Below are positions 1-8,471 of a DNA stretch of 64,000 nt, piece by piece. The first letter of the stretch is position 1; each line of letters starts with the position of its first letter. The position numbers and the translations under genes were made by a program. The stretch spans positions 124,001 to 188,000 of the forward strand of contig WRLM01000002.1 in the NCBI GenBank assembly GCA_009777615.1, in the 5' to 3' direction. The notes under the pieces were generated by a model that was not told the DNA's origin, searched no databases, and worked only from the letters and a program-made list of their open reading frames with translations. This stretch comes from Candidatus Methanoplasma cognatum. GTDB lineage: Archaea; Thermoplasmatota; Thermoplasmata; Methanomassiliicoccales; Methanomethylophilaceae.

Positions 1-1
1 T

Positions 2-1126
2 GCATCTGGCACGGTGGCGCTTTCTAATCTTGTAAGTCATATGAAGATGCACGGCATAGATGTCATCTCGTTCTCAATGGGGGAACCCGATTTCGTAACG
101 CCCGGGAACATAATAGAAGCATGCAAAGCATCCCTTGACGAAGGTTTCACACACTACACCCCCTCGGCAGGCATACCCGGGCTGAGGAAGGCCGTGGCCT
201 CAAAGGCATTCTCGGACAACAAGATACACTGCACTGTCAAGAACGTTCTGATCACGCCCTGCAAGCACGCGATATTCATGTCCGCGCTGGCGTTCCTCGA
301 TCCGGGAGATGAGGTCATAATGCCGGACCCCAGCTGGGTTTCGTATGAAGCGTGCATAAGGCTCGCGGGGGCGAAGCCCAAATACGTCCCGACGGAGTTT
401 GAAAAGGATTTCATCATTGAGCCGGACAAGATCGCCGAAGCGATAACACCGAAGACGAGGATGATCCTGCTGAACTCGCCGTCCAACCCTACGGGCAGCG
501 TAATGCCCTGTGAGACTATCAGGGAGATAGCCAAGATCGCCATCGAGAACAATCTGATGGTGCTTTCCGATGAGATATACGAGAGCATAATCTACGAAGG
601 TAAGCACCATTCCATAGCGGCGGTGCCGGACATGTTCGACAGGACGATCACGATATCCGGTCTGTCGAAGACATACGCCATGACCGGCTGGAGGCTCGGT
701 TGGGCCATCGCATCCGAGAACAACATAAAAGAATTGGACAAGCTGCAGACGCACTCGATCTCCTGCTGTGTATCTTTCACTCAGCCGGCTGCCATCGCGG
801 CCATAAACGGGCCTCAGGTGGAGAGGGACGCTATGATAAGGGAGTTCAAGAAGCGCCGTAATCTTGCAGTAGACCTCATAACGGAGATCAAGGGCCTGGA
901 CGTGAACATTCCAAAAGGCGCTTTCTATCTTTTCCCCAAATATGACTCCAAAGTGAAGTCGGAGATATTCTGCACTAAGATGCTTGAAGAAGCGCGCGTC
1001 GCCGTGACCCCCGGATCCGCATTCGGACCCAGCGGCGAAGGGTTCTTCAGGATGTCCTATGCGGCGAGCGAGGAACAGATAAGGGAAGGGCTGTCGAGGA
1101 TCAAACACTTCATACACAACCTTTGA
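2..1126 (+). CDS. Class I/II PLP aminotransferase (5' end outside window)
   Basis: Fold-type I PLP-dependent aminotransferase of the aspartate/aromatic family, a cytoplasmic enzyme moving amino groups between an amino acid and a 2-oxo acid. The frame is already open at base 2 (A-S-G-T-V-A-L), matching the S-x-T-x-x-x-S stretch near the N-terminus of the family, so the true start lies upstream and the GTG at 14 is an internal valine. Visible motifs are SMGEPDF, NSPSNPTGS, the SDEIYE aspartate that holds the PLP ring nitrogen, the Schiff-base lysine in SGLSKTYAMTGWRLGW, and the C-terminal FRMSYA arginine. The next gene downstream is another aminotransferase followed by serA, so a role in serine or aspartate metabolism is plausible, but substrate cannot be read from sequence. 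Confidence 0.9.
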   Translation, partial: ASGTVALSNLVSHMKMHGIDVISFSMGEPDFVTPGNIIEACKASLDEGFTHYTPSAGIPGLRKAVASKAFSDNKIHCTVKNVLITPCKHAIFMSALAFLDPGDEVIMPDPSWVSYEACIRLAGAKPKYVPTEFEKDFIIEPDKIAEAITPKTRMILLNSPSNPTGSVMPCETIREIAKIAIENNLMVLSDEIYESIIYEGKHHSIAAVPDMFDRTITISGLSKTYAMTGWRLGWAIASENNIKELDKLQTHSISCCVSFTQPAAIAAINGPQVERDAMIREFKKRRNLAVDLITEIKGLDVNIPKGAFYLFPKYDSKVKSEIFCTKMLEEARVAVTPGSAFGPSGEGFFRMSYAASEEQIREGLSRIKHFIHNL

Positions 1127-1199
1127 TATAACGCGGGCACGTGCGTTATAATAAATATTGGTTAGCAGATAGCGGAGCCAAATTACATCCCGAGGGATA

Positions 1200-2273
1200 A
1201 TGTTGAACAGGAAGCTTTTCACAGTGGGGCCGGTGAATGTGGAGCCTGAGGTCCTTCACTCAATGACCAGGCCGATGATAACGCACAGGTCCAAAGATTA
1301 CAAGTCATTGCATCAGGCCGTCATCGAGAAGATGAAAAAGGCGCTGGACACAGATATGGATATTCTCATGGTGAGCGGCTCCGCGTCGGTGTTCCTGGAA
1401 GGAATGATCAGGAACGGCGTGAGGTCCAAGACCCTCGGATTGACGAACGGCTCATTCGGTGACAGATCCATAGAGATAGCCGAGCTCAACGGCAAGACCG
1501 TCGATAAGGTGCGGGCCGGGTGGGGGAAAGCGATACGCGCCGAGCACATCAAAGGTAAGGTGAAAGAGGATGTCGAAGCGGTGCACTGGGTAAGCAATGA
1601 ATCGTCGACGGGGGTGTTCAGCGACTCGAACGAGATCGCAGACGAGGTCAGGTCGCAGAACCCGGACGCATTGGTGTTCATCGACGCGGTGACCTCGGCA
1701 TTCGCAATGGACCTGAAGCTCAGGAAGCTGGATGCGGACGCATTGGTTTTCGGCACACAGAAGGCCCTGGCGCTCCCGCCGGGCCTGGCTATGATGGCCG
1801 TTTCCGAAAGGCTGCTGAACAAGGCCAAGACAGTATCCAACAGAGGCTTCTACACAGACCTCCTTAAGGTAAAGAAACAGAATGACGAGAACTATGCCCT
1901 TACGACGCCCCCCGTGTCCCTGATGTATGCGCTGGACTTCCAGCTGGACCGCATCCTTTCGGAAGGTATGCAGGCAAGGTACAGAAGGCATAAGGAGATG
2001 GCAGACACCGTCGAAGAATGGGCCGGCAGGAAGCTCAGCGGCATATTCCCCGAAAAGGGGTTCCGCTCCAACTCGATAAGCGTCCTTAACCGGGGGGATC
2101 TCGATTTCGACAAATTCCATTCGTCCCTGAAATCAAAAGGCTATGAGATATCCGGCGGTTACGGGGAAGTGAAAGAGAATACGTTCAGGATAGGGCACAT
2201 GGGAGACATCATGCCCGCGGGAGTGAGGGAACTGCTCTCCGTGATGGATGAGGTATTGGAGGAAAAAACATGA
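1200..2273 (+). CDS. serC: Class V aminotransferase, probable phosphoserine aminotransferase
   Basis: Class V PLP aminotransferase of 357 residues related to serine-pyruvate/alanine-glyoxylate and archaeal phosphoserine aminotransferases. The N-terminal FTVGPVNVEPEVL, the MVSGSASVFLEGMI phosphate-binding loop, the FIDAVTSAF aspartate and the PLP lysine in FGTQKALALPPG are all visible. Its stop overlaps the start of serA by four bases (ATGA), so the two are translationally coupled; that makes conversion of 3-phosphohydroxypyruvate to phosphoserine the likely job. Start ATG at 1200 follows a weak GAGGG; an AT-rich stretch near 1150-1160 could be the promoter. A general serine-glyoxylate activity is the main alternative. 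Confidence 0.82.
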   Translation: MLNRKLFTVGPVNVEPEVLHSMTRPMITHRSKDYKSLHQAVIEKMKKALDTDMDILMVSGSASVFLEGMIRNGVRSKTLGLTNGSFGDRSIEIAELNGKTVDKVRAGWGKAIRAEHIKGKVKEDVEAVHWVSNESSTGVFSDSNEIADEVRSQNPDALVFIDAVTSAFAMDLKLRKLDADALVFGTQKALALPPGLAMMAVSERLLNKAKTVSNRGFYTDLLKVKKQNDENYALTTPPVSLMYALDFQLDRILSEGMQARYRRHKEMADTVEEWAGRKLSGIFPEKGFRSNSISVLNRGDLDFDKFHSSLKSKGYEISGGYGEVKENTFRIGHMGDIMPAGVRELLSVMDEVLEEKT

Positions 2274-3859
2274 CCGCCAGAATATTGGTCTCAGACGCTC
2301 TCGACGAAGAGGGCATGAACATACTGAAAGACTCAGGCTTCCCTGTGGACGAGAAGGTTGACCTCACGGAGGACCAGCTCTGCGGGATAATCGGAGAGTA
2401 CGACTGTCTGATCATCAGGTCCGGCACTAAGGTCACCAGGAAGGTGATAGACGCCGGGAAGAAACTGAGGGTGATCGGAAGGGCCGGGGTCGGCGTTGAC
2501 AATGTGGACATCCCCTATGCGACGGAGAAAGGGATCCTCATAATGAACACTCCCGCCGCCAACATCATCTCCGCTGCCGAGCATTCATGCGCGATGCTGC
2601 TGTCATTGGCAAGGAACATACCCTTTGCACACAATTCCATGCACAAAGGAGAGTGGAAAAGGTCCAAATACACAGGAGTCGAACTTAACGGAAAGACCCT
2701 GGGGATAGTCGGCGTAGGGCGCGTCGGAGGAGAGGTCGCCAAGAGGATGAAGGCGTTCAACATGACCCTCGTAGGTTACGATCCGTACCTGCCGAAGGAG
2801 GTCGCGGACGAGATAGGAGTGAGGCTGACCACCTTCGAAGAGGTGATACAGATCGCCGATTTCATGACCATCCATACCCCGCTGCTGCCGGAAACAAAGA
2901 ACATGATAAGCCTGCCTCAGTTCAGGATGATGAAGCCAAACGTCAGGATAGCGAACGTGGCGAGAGGAGGCATCGTGAACGAGGGCGATCTCTACACCGC
3001 GTTGAAGGAGAAGGTGATCGCAGGCGCGGCCTTCGACGTCTGGTGTAACGAGCCTCTTGAGGAAAGTGACATGAAGCTTCTGGAACTGGACAATCTGGTC
3101 ACCACCCCCCACCTGGGGGCAAGCACGGTGGAGGCGCAGGAAAGGGTCGCCGTGGAGGTCGCGGTCGCGGCCGTGAAGTATCTGAAGGACGGGGAGATAA
3201 CCAACGCCATAAACGCACCCCGCGGCAAGATGGATCCGGAAACGGAATTGTTCGTCCCGCTGGCGGAGCGCATGGGCATACTTGCCCATGAGATCAACGG
3301 CAACAACCCGATAGACGAACTTGAGATAACATACTGCGGCGAACTTGCGAACAAACAGACGAAAATGCTTACAGTGTCCGTTGTCATCGGCATTCTGAAG
3401 AAAATAATAGGCGCCGACAACGCTAACATCATCAACGCGATGCCCGTCGCCAAACAGAAGGGCATATCGATCAAAGAGTCATCGACCCAGAGGTCGGATG
3501 ATTATTCTAACATGATAGAATTGAGAACGGTGTCCAAAGGAAAGAGGGCATCCATCAGAGGGACGGTATTCGGAGACCAGCCTAGGCTGGTGGGGTATGA
3601 TAAGTTCACTTTCGACGCGCCGATGAGCGGGGACATGGTAATGGTATCCTACAAGGACTCCCCCGGCATAATCGGCGCCGTGGGAACGATATTCGGCAAC
3701 AGCAACATAAATATCGCGCAGATGTCGGTGGGAAGATCCGAATCGGACGCGCTGATGGTCTTGACAGTCGATCAGCATGTTCCGCCCGAGGTCCTCAGGA
3801 AGATCGCCGAGGTCTCCGGCACGAACGATGTCAAATTTGCGGATCTAGTGGAGAACTGA
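2270..3859 (+). CDS. serA: D-3-phosphoglycerate dehydrogenase
   Basis: NAD-dependent oxidation of 3-phosphoglycerate to 3-phosphohydroxypyruvate, first step of serine synthesis. At 529 residues it has the long architecture: substrate and nucleotide-binding domains (Rossmann motif GVGRVGGEVAKRM near residue 150), catalytic Arg in NVARGGIVNEG, Glu in FDVWCNEPLEE and His in TTPHLGASTVEAQ, then an intervening domain and a C-terminal ACT domain (MVMVSYKDSPGIIGAVG onward) that in this family senses L-serine. ATGA overlap with the upstream aminotransferase. Confidence 0.96.
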   Translation: MTARILVSDALDEEGMNILKDSGFPVDEKVDLTEDQLCGIIGEYDCLIIRSGTKVTRKVIDAGKKLRVIGRAGVGVDNVDIPYATEKGILIMNTPAANIISAAEHSCAMLLSLARNIPFAHNSMHKGEWKRSKYTGVELNGKTLGIVGVGRVGGEVAKRMKAFNMTLVGYDPYLPKEVADEIGVRLTTFEEVIQIADFMTIHTPLLPETKNMISLPQFRMMKPNVRIANVARGGIVNEGDLYTALKEKVIAGAAFDVWCNEPLEESDMKLLELDNLVTTPHLGASTVEAQERVAVEVAVAAVKYLKDGEITNAINAPRGKMDPETELFVPLAERMGILAHEINGNNPIDELEITYCGELANKQTKMLTVSVVIGILKKIIGADNANIINAMPVAKQKGISIKESSTQRSDDYSNMIELRTVSKGKRASIRGTVFGDQPRLVGYDKFTFDAPMSGDMVMVSYKDSPGIIGAVGTIFGNSNINIAQMSVGRSESDALMVLTVDQHVPPEVLRKIAEVSGTNDVKFADLVEN

Positions 3860-3868
3860 GGTGCGGCC

Positions 3869-4258
3869 ATGGACGATACTATAACGGTCGAGGAACTTAC
3901 CCTTGCGATAAGGAACAGCATCGACAACAGCATGGGGATGGAGGAAGAACAGGCATACATGCTTGCGAGACACGTCCTTAATTTCTTCGGATATTCGGAC
4001 AGGATAATCGACAATGTCCTTGAACCGGAGGACAGGGACGCATTCTATATGCTTGAGGATGCAGGCCTCCTCACCACAGAAAGGGAAGAGACCACGCTCT
4101 ATGACGGAAGAGAGTGGAGGATACACTACTGGCTCTTCAGGAAGGAGAAGATAAATGAGCTGATGGGAACCAGCCCTTCCGGGACGTCGGAAGAGTCCAG
4201 TGACGAATCGGCGGTCTACGAAGAACTTCCCGACAGCATCTGGCGCAGAAGCGAGTGA
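3869..4258 (+). CDS. Small acidic protein, DUF6015-like
   Basis: A 129-residue acidic protein with no function I can assign. The first 100 residues look folded (helical, with FYMLEDAGLLTTEREE and REWRIHYWLFRKEKI, reminiscent of a winged-helix tail), and the last 30 are Ser/Glu-rich and probably flexible. It resembles small proteins of the DUF6015 type found in Thermoplasmata; I cannot verify that. It starts ten bases after serA and its stop overlaps the helicase start, so it is probably co-transcribed with the helicase. Confidence 0.75.
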   Translation: MDDTITVEELTLAIRNSIDNSMGMEEEQAYMLARHVLNFFGYSDRIIDNVLEPEDRDAFYMLEDAGLLTTEREETTLYDGREWRIHYWLFRKEKINELMGTSPSGTSEESSDESAVYEELPDSIWRRSE

Positions 4259-6162
4259 TGAACGAAGATCCCAAGGCCGCAGATATCTTCCCCTATGAAT
4301 ACAGAGGGGGGCAGAGAGATATGGCGGACCTCATAAGGGATACCGTGAGGAACGGAGCCTCGGTCGTGATCGAGTCAGGGACCGGCACCGGTAAGACCGT
4401 GGTCTCGCTGACGGGCGCTTTGGAGGCTGTTTTTGGGACCGGCAATAAAGTGATCTATCTCACAAGGACGAAGTCCCAGCAGAAGCAGATAATACATGAG
4501 GCCAAAGCAATATCCGGAAAGAGGCCGCTTGTCTGCATAGGGGTTCAGGGCAGGAGCATACACACATGCCCGATGATGTCCAAGGACCCGGAGAACGAGA
4601 CCGGAACGTCCGAGGAATTGTCGAGGCTGTGTTCGGAGTACAAAAAGGATGCCGGCGACGGCAGGCCGTGCAGATATTATGAGAACATAGGCAGCATCGA
4701 TCTGCCGGCCCTGCTCGGGTTTGTCAGGGATGAGCACCCGGAGCCTGAGAAATTCGCAGAATACTGTCTTGGTAAAGGGATATGCCCATATGAGACGGTA
4801 AAGCATCTTATGAAGCACGCGGACGTCGTCGCGGCGCCGTATTCTTTCATATTCATGCCGCACATCCTGGAAAGGTTCCTTGAATGGGCTGGGACGCCCC
4901 TTTCCGGTATGGCGATGATAGTCGACGAAGCGCACAACCTTCCTGACTATCTGAGGGAGGTAATGACTCTGGAATACGGCTCGAAGGCGATGGCCCTCGC
5001 AGAGAAGGAGGCGCGGGAATGGAATGATCCGGAGATCCACGCCGGCCTTTCGGTGACTGACATCATAGCGGTGTTAAGGGACTGTCTCGATGAGGCGCTG
5101 TCCCAATATCTCACGGGCGACGACGGGATGATACCTTCCACCTTCCTCCAGGATGAGCTGATGGAGAGGCTTGGGATGTCGTCGCGTTCCCTCAGTATGG
5201 TATACAAAGGCCTTATGGATCAGGGGGAGATGATCGCCGACATCAAAAAAGCAAGGAAGAAGCTGCCCAGATCCTACATAAGGTCTCTCGGGGCCTTCCT
5301 TTCCGCCTGGAACACAGCGGATGAGGAAACGAACATATTTCTTATCGCGGGGGGAGAGAACCCGAAGTTCCAGGCGTACTGCCTTGATCCGAGGGAAGCG
5401 GCGGAGCCTCTCAGGTCATGCTTGTCGTCGGTACATATGTCAGGTACGCTGGCGCCGCTGTCAGACCACTCCAGAGAGATAGGCCTGGAAGATGCGGTCG
5501 AGCGTGTATTCCCGTCCCCGTTCCCGCCGGAGAACCTCAAGATACTGTATGTCGATGACGTATCGACGAAGTTCGACGAATTCAACAACATACCGGAAGT
5601 GTATCTCAGGATGAAGGATCATTTGGTCTCTCTTGTCAGAACAGTCAACAGGAACACGGCGGTCTTCTTTCCGTCATATGCGGTGATGGAGAGATTCCTC
5701 GCCGACGATATAATGGAAGGGATGGGAAAGGATGTCTTCATAGAAAGAAGGGGAATGACCCAGCCGGAGCTTATGGAGGAGGTTTCTCAATTCAGGCTTT
5801 CGGAAGGAAGCGTCCTTTTCGCGATCACAGGCGGAAGAATAAGCGAAGGGCTGGACTTCCCCGACAAGGATATGGAGATGGCGGTGCTGGTCGGGATCCC
5901 GTATCCCAAGCCGACAGCCAGGCAGGAAGCGCTGAGAAGGTACTTTGACATGGTGTTCGGCAACGGATGGGAACACTCGTCTAAGATCCCGGCGATGAGG
6001 AAGATGAGACAGGCGATAGGCAGGCTCATCAGGTCCGGCACGGACAGAGGCGTCGCGGTCATCCTGGACCGCAGGGTCTTCAATCTTGAGGACATAAAAG
6101 CGGAGCTGACGGGTGACCCGTGCGGGGACGCGACGGAATTCTTTCTCAATAGGCAAAGATAA
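4255..6162 (+). CDS. XPD/Rad3 (DinG)-family ATP-dependent DNA helicase
   Basis: Superfamily 2 5'-3' DNA helicase with an Fe-S domain. Walker A is ESGTGTGKTVV (about residue 42), the DEAH box is VDEAHNLP (about 225), and motif VI is the QAIGRLIRSGTDRG region (about 585). Between motifs I and II lie the spaced cysteines of the 4Fe-4S cluster (THTCPMMS, RLCSEY, GRPCRYY, KGICPYE). The usual roles are duplex or lesion processing in repair. The start is either GTG 4255 or ATG 4258; the second overlaps the upstream TGA by one base. Length of 635 is normal for archaeal Rad3 proteins. Confidence 0.93.
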   Translation: MMNEDPKAADIFPYEYRGGQRDMADLIRDTVRNGASVVIESGTGTGKTVVSLTGALEAVFGTGNKVIYLTRTKSQQKQIIHEAKAISGKRPLVCIGVQGRSIHTCPMMSKDPENETGTSEELSRLCSEYKKDAGDGRPCRYYENIGSIDLPALLGFVRDEHPEPEKFAEYCLGKGICPYETVKHLMKHADVVAAPYSFIFMPHILERFLEWAGTPLSGMAMIVDEAHNLPDYLREVMTLEYGSKAMALAEKEAREWNDPEIHAGLSVTDIIAVLRDCLDEALSQYLTGDDGMIPSTFLQDELMERLGMSSRSLSMVYKGLMDQGEMIADIKKARKKLPRSYIRSLGAFLSAWNTADEETNIFLIAGGENPKFQAYCLDPREAAEPLRSCLSSVHMSGTLAPLSDHSREIGLEDAVERVFPSPFPPENLKILYVDDVSTKFDEFNNIPEVYLRMKDHLVSLVRTVNRNTAVFFPSYAVMERFLADDIMEGMGKDVFIERRGMTQPELMEEVSQFRLSEGSVLFAITGGRISEGLDFPDKDMEMAVLVGIPYPKPTARQEALRRYFDMVFGNGWEHSSKIPAMRKMRQAIGRLIRSGTDRGVAVILDRRVFNLEDIKAELTGDPCGDATEFFLNRQR

Positions 6163-6189
6163 TAAAGGTGCCTGTATTAAGCGAGGTTA

Positions 6190-6444
6190 ATGGAAATAAC
6201 CGTGGATGGCGAAGTCAGTAAGCTGATTATGTCGGAAAGGCGCGATTACAGGATATGCACCTCCTGCACCGGCCCCGCCTTGGTACCAACGACGGTAAAG
6301 ATGCCGAAAGAGTCAGACATCAGGATACCTGTGGGAAACAATACCCTTTATGTTTCAAGGGTTCAGGCCAGATATATAAACAGGATAACCATCGATATGC
6401 TGTATAACAGGGATGACATAGGCTCCTGTTCGGTATTCTACTGA
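6190..6444 (+). CDS. Small conserved-looking hypothetical protein
   Basis: An 84-residue protein I do not recognise. It contains one ICTSCTGP CxxC pair, a beta-strand-rich middle (IRIPVGNNTLYVSRV) and a C-terminal Cys-x-x-Phe-Tyr. It starts 27 bases after the helicase on the same strand and ends exactly where the convergent ThiI-like gene ends. Codon use matches the neighbours, which supports it being real. Confidence 0.6.
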   Translation: MEITVDGEVSKLIMSERRDYRICTSCTGPALVPTTVKMPKESDIRIPVGNNTLYVSRVQARYINRITIDMLYNRDDIGSCSVFY

Positions 6445-7071
6445 TCAGGACAATCTTATCGTATTTTCGGCAGCGTTCGACACAAGTTCGTCAATTCCGG
6501 ATGATACGTCGAATCCCGCCATTTTATTCAGGTCGGCCTCCGTGACGGGTTTGGACGGCACTATCGAACAACCGACAGATCTTTTGATAGAGATATCGTA
6601 AGTTCCGATCTCTTTTGCGACGGCCTCTATCTCGATCTTGTCATATCCGATGAGAGGCCTTACGACAGGCATCTTAAGGCCGCTGCTCACGTATCTCAGG
6701 TTCTTCAGTGTCTGCGAGGCCACCTGCCCCAGAGAGTCGCCCATGACGATCCCGCCGCAGCCGAGCCGGGAAGAAAGCTCCTGGGCGGTCCTGAGCATGG
6801 TCCTTTTGCAGAGGACGCACTGATAATTGCGGTCGCAGGTCTTTGATATCCTCTCCTGCGATATCCCGTGAGGAGCGGAGTAGAGGGGGAAGGGTGAACC
6901 GGTAACGGCTCTCAGCCGCTCCGCCAGTTCCCCGATCTTTTCTATCGAGACATCATCCGCAAAAGGGCGGTTGTCCATGTGCAGGAGTATGACGTCCGCA
7001 CCGATCCTATCCATCAGGTAAGCCGCGACCGGGGAATCGATGCCTCCGGATATCAAAGCGAGGAGCTTCAA
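6445..7071 (-). CDS. ThiI-like PP-loop domain protein (no THUMP domain)
   Basis: Adenylating sulfurtransferase domain of the ThiI family, which makes 4-thiouridine at position 8 of tRNA. The PP-loop is ALISGGIDSPVAAYLMDRIG at residues 5-24; further family motifs are CVLCKRTMLRTA (CxxC), MGDSLGQVASQTLKNL and VRPLIGYDKIEIEAVAKEIG, with a last conserved Cys in SVGCSIVP. At 208 residues it lacks the N-terminal ferredoxin-like and THUMP domains that hold tRNA in full-length ThiI (about 380 residues), so RNA binding must come from elsewhere or the substrate differs. The start is TTG at 7071, overlapping the previous gene's stop (TTGA). Confidence 0.88.
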   Translation of the reverse strand: MKLLALISGGIDSPVAAYLMDRIGADVILLHMDNRPFADDVSIEKIGELAERLRAVTGSPFPLYSAPHGISQERISKTCDRNYQCVLCKRTMLRTAQELSSRLGCGGIVMGDSLGQVASQTLKNLRYVSSGLKMPVVRPLIGYDKIEIEAVAKEIGTYDISIKRSVGCSIVPSKPVTEADLNKMAGFDVSSGIDELVSNAAENTIRLS

Positions 7072-7250
7072 GTGTTGTATCTCCCGAATCCGGAGTTGCC
7101 TCCGAACGCCATCGGCGGATCGTCGTCGTATTCCTCATCGTCGCTGATCATGCTGTACATGGCTTGTATGAACTCTTTGAGCCCGGCTATTTCGACCTTA
7201 AGAGCCTTGACCTCTGCTCTCAGAGCAGCCATTTCATCCGTCTGCTTCAT
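7068..7250 (-). CDS. Small coiled-coil protein in the Csl4 operon
   Basis: A 60-residue protein: heptad-like helix at residues 5-40 (MAALRAEVKALKVEIAGLKE), an acidic DDEEYDDD patch, then a Gly/Asn tail. No family recognised. It overlaps the Csl4 stop (ATGA) and the ThiI-like start (TTGA), so it is squeezed between two real genes in a coupled operon, which is the main argument that it is translated. Confidence 0.7.
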   Translation of the reverse strand: MKQTDEMAALRAEVKALKVEIAGLKEFIQAMYSMISDDEEYDDDPPMAFGGNSGFGRYNT

Positions 7251-7807
7251 AATTTTACATCACCGTAATCGTCAGCAAGTTTCCTGAGGAACGAGCGTTC
7301 GCAGTTCGTGCAGTACAACCCCCTTCCTTTTTTGACGAGTTCTGTTTTGCATGCCCCGCAGAGCGATCTTATCACTCCGAAGTGGTCATCCCTGGTCATG
7401 AGCTGGAGAGAGGGGGAGGTGCTGGTGACCTTCGCTCGTATGAAGTCTCCTTTTCTCAGTTCTTTCGAAACGTCATCGGTGTAGCCCTGCGATATCTTGG
7501 ATACGTGTATGGTTGCGTAGGTCTCCCCGCCCAGTCCTCTTCTGGTGCCTTCTTTCGCGACGACGTCCGCAGTGGCCATGGTGTTCCTGATGTCTGCCAC
7601 TATGGCATATACTATGTCTCCCGTTTTCAGGATGTTGGGGGGGTTGGGGGATATGACCCTGGCGACGCATTCATCATCGTCCAGCTCAAGGATCCCGATC
7701 TGCGACGCATATATCTTTCCGTCGCTCGCGAATGTCCCGTCGGAGGCCAGATATTCCTCCTCCACGGCGACCTCGTCGCCGGGGAATACTTCCGTGTTGT
7801 CTGTCAT
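7247..7807 (-). CDS. csl4: Exosome RNA-binding subunit Csl4
   Basis: RNA-binding cap subunit of the archaeal exosome, which degrades and tails RNA 3'-5' in the cytoplasm. The protein shows the N-terminal domain (FPGDEVAVEEEYLASDGTF), an S1 domain (KTGDIVYAIVADIRNTMATADV through RAKVTSTSPSLQL) and a C-terminal zinc ribbon (CGACKTELVKKGRGLYCTNC). 186 residues is typical. It sits seven bases after the methyltransferase gene; GGTGA lies 7 bases before the ATG. Confidence 0.93.
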   Translation of the reverse strand: MTDNTEVFPGDEVAVEEEYLASDGTFASDGKIYASQIGILELDDDECVARVISPNPPNILKTGDIVYAIVADIRNTMATADVVAKEGTRRGLGGETYATIHVSKISQGYTDDVSKELRKGDFIRAKVTSTSPSLQLMTRDDHFGVIRSLCGACKTELVKKGRGLYCTNCERSFLRKLADDYGDVKL

Positions 7808-7813
7808 TCGATC

Positions 7814-8407
7814 TCACCTTATGTTGACGACCACAATGTCAACGCTGTGCTTCTCTTTACTGTGGAACGTGAATGTATTATGGATATCGTACTTATACAT
7901 TTTATTGTAGACTATTTCTCGGTTGTGTTTTTTCACGTACTCAGTGACAAAATCAAGCGTCTCCGCCATGTGGAAAGAGTACACGCATTCGGCGGACGCC
8001 ATCGCTTTCTTCAGGAAATCCCTGTCGGCGCGGCGGTTCTGACAGCCGAAGGGCGGGTTCATGACGACGGTGTCCGCCTCCTCATGAACTTCGTTCACGT
8101 CCGACACCGCGAACGTTATCTCTGCGCCCACCGAGGCGGCGTGGGCGGTCGCGAGGTCGATCGCTCTCTGAGAGACATCGTACCCTACGACAGCCCCTGC
8201 GCCGAGCATCCACGAACCGAACGAGAGCATTCCGGTCCCGCACCCCAGGTCCATAACCTTGAGGCCTTTGACATCCCCCCTTGCATAAGCGCCGAAAAGG
8301 ACGTCGGCGGCTATTGAGGCAGGGGTCATGTATTGCTCAAGCGAGGGGTCGGGGTCCTCGAACCTCGGAACTTTCTCCAGCTCTATCTCAAGGTCCTTCT
8401 TTTTCAT
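7814..8407 (-). CDS. METTL5-like N6-adenine rRNA/tRNA methyltransferase
   Basis: Class I SAM-dependent methyltransferase of 197 residues. The N-terminal LEQYMTPASIAADVLF, SAM motif VMDLGCGTGMLSFGSWMLGA, acidic VVGYDVS and catalytic NPPFGCQNRRADRDFL place it with METTL5/HemK-type N6-adenine methyltransferases, whose archaeal and eukaryotic members modify rRNA. First gene of the Csl4 operon, consistent with an RNA substrate. Confidence 0.85.
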   Translation of the reverse strand: MKKKDLEIELEKVPRFEDPDPSLEQYMTPASIAADVLFGAYARGDVKGLKVMDLGCGTGMLSFGSWMLGAGAVVGYDVSQRAIDLATAHAASVGAEITFAVSDVNEVHEEADTVVMNPPFGCQNRRADRDFLKKAMASAECVYSFHMAETLDFVTEYVKKHNREIVYNKMYKYDIHNTFTFHSKEKHSVDIVVVNIR

Positions 8408-8471
8408 CCGGCGCTCATATATGCGTCTATATTAAAGCCATTATTTATGGGCGGACGCCGTTGCGCGTCGA

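Noticed and set aside
200-1222. 340-codon minus-strand frame over the first aminotransferase
   Set aside because: Antisense shadow of a clearly conserved gene.
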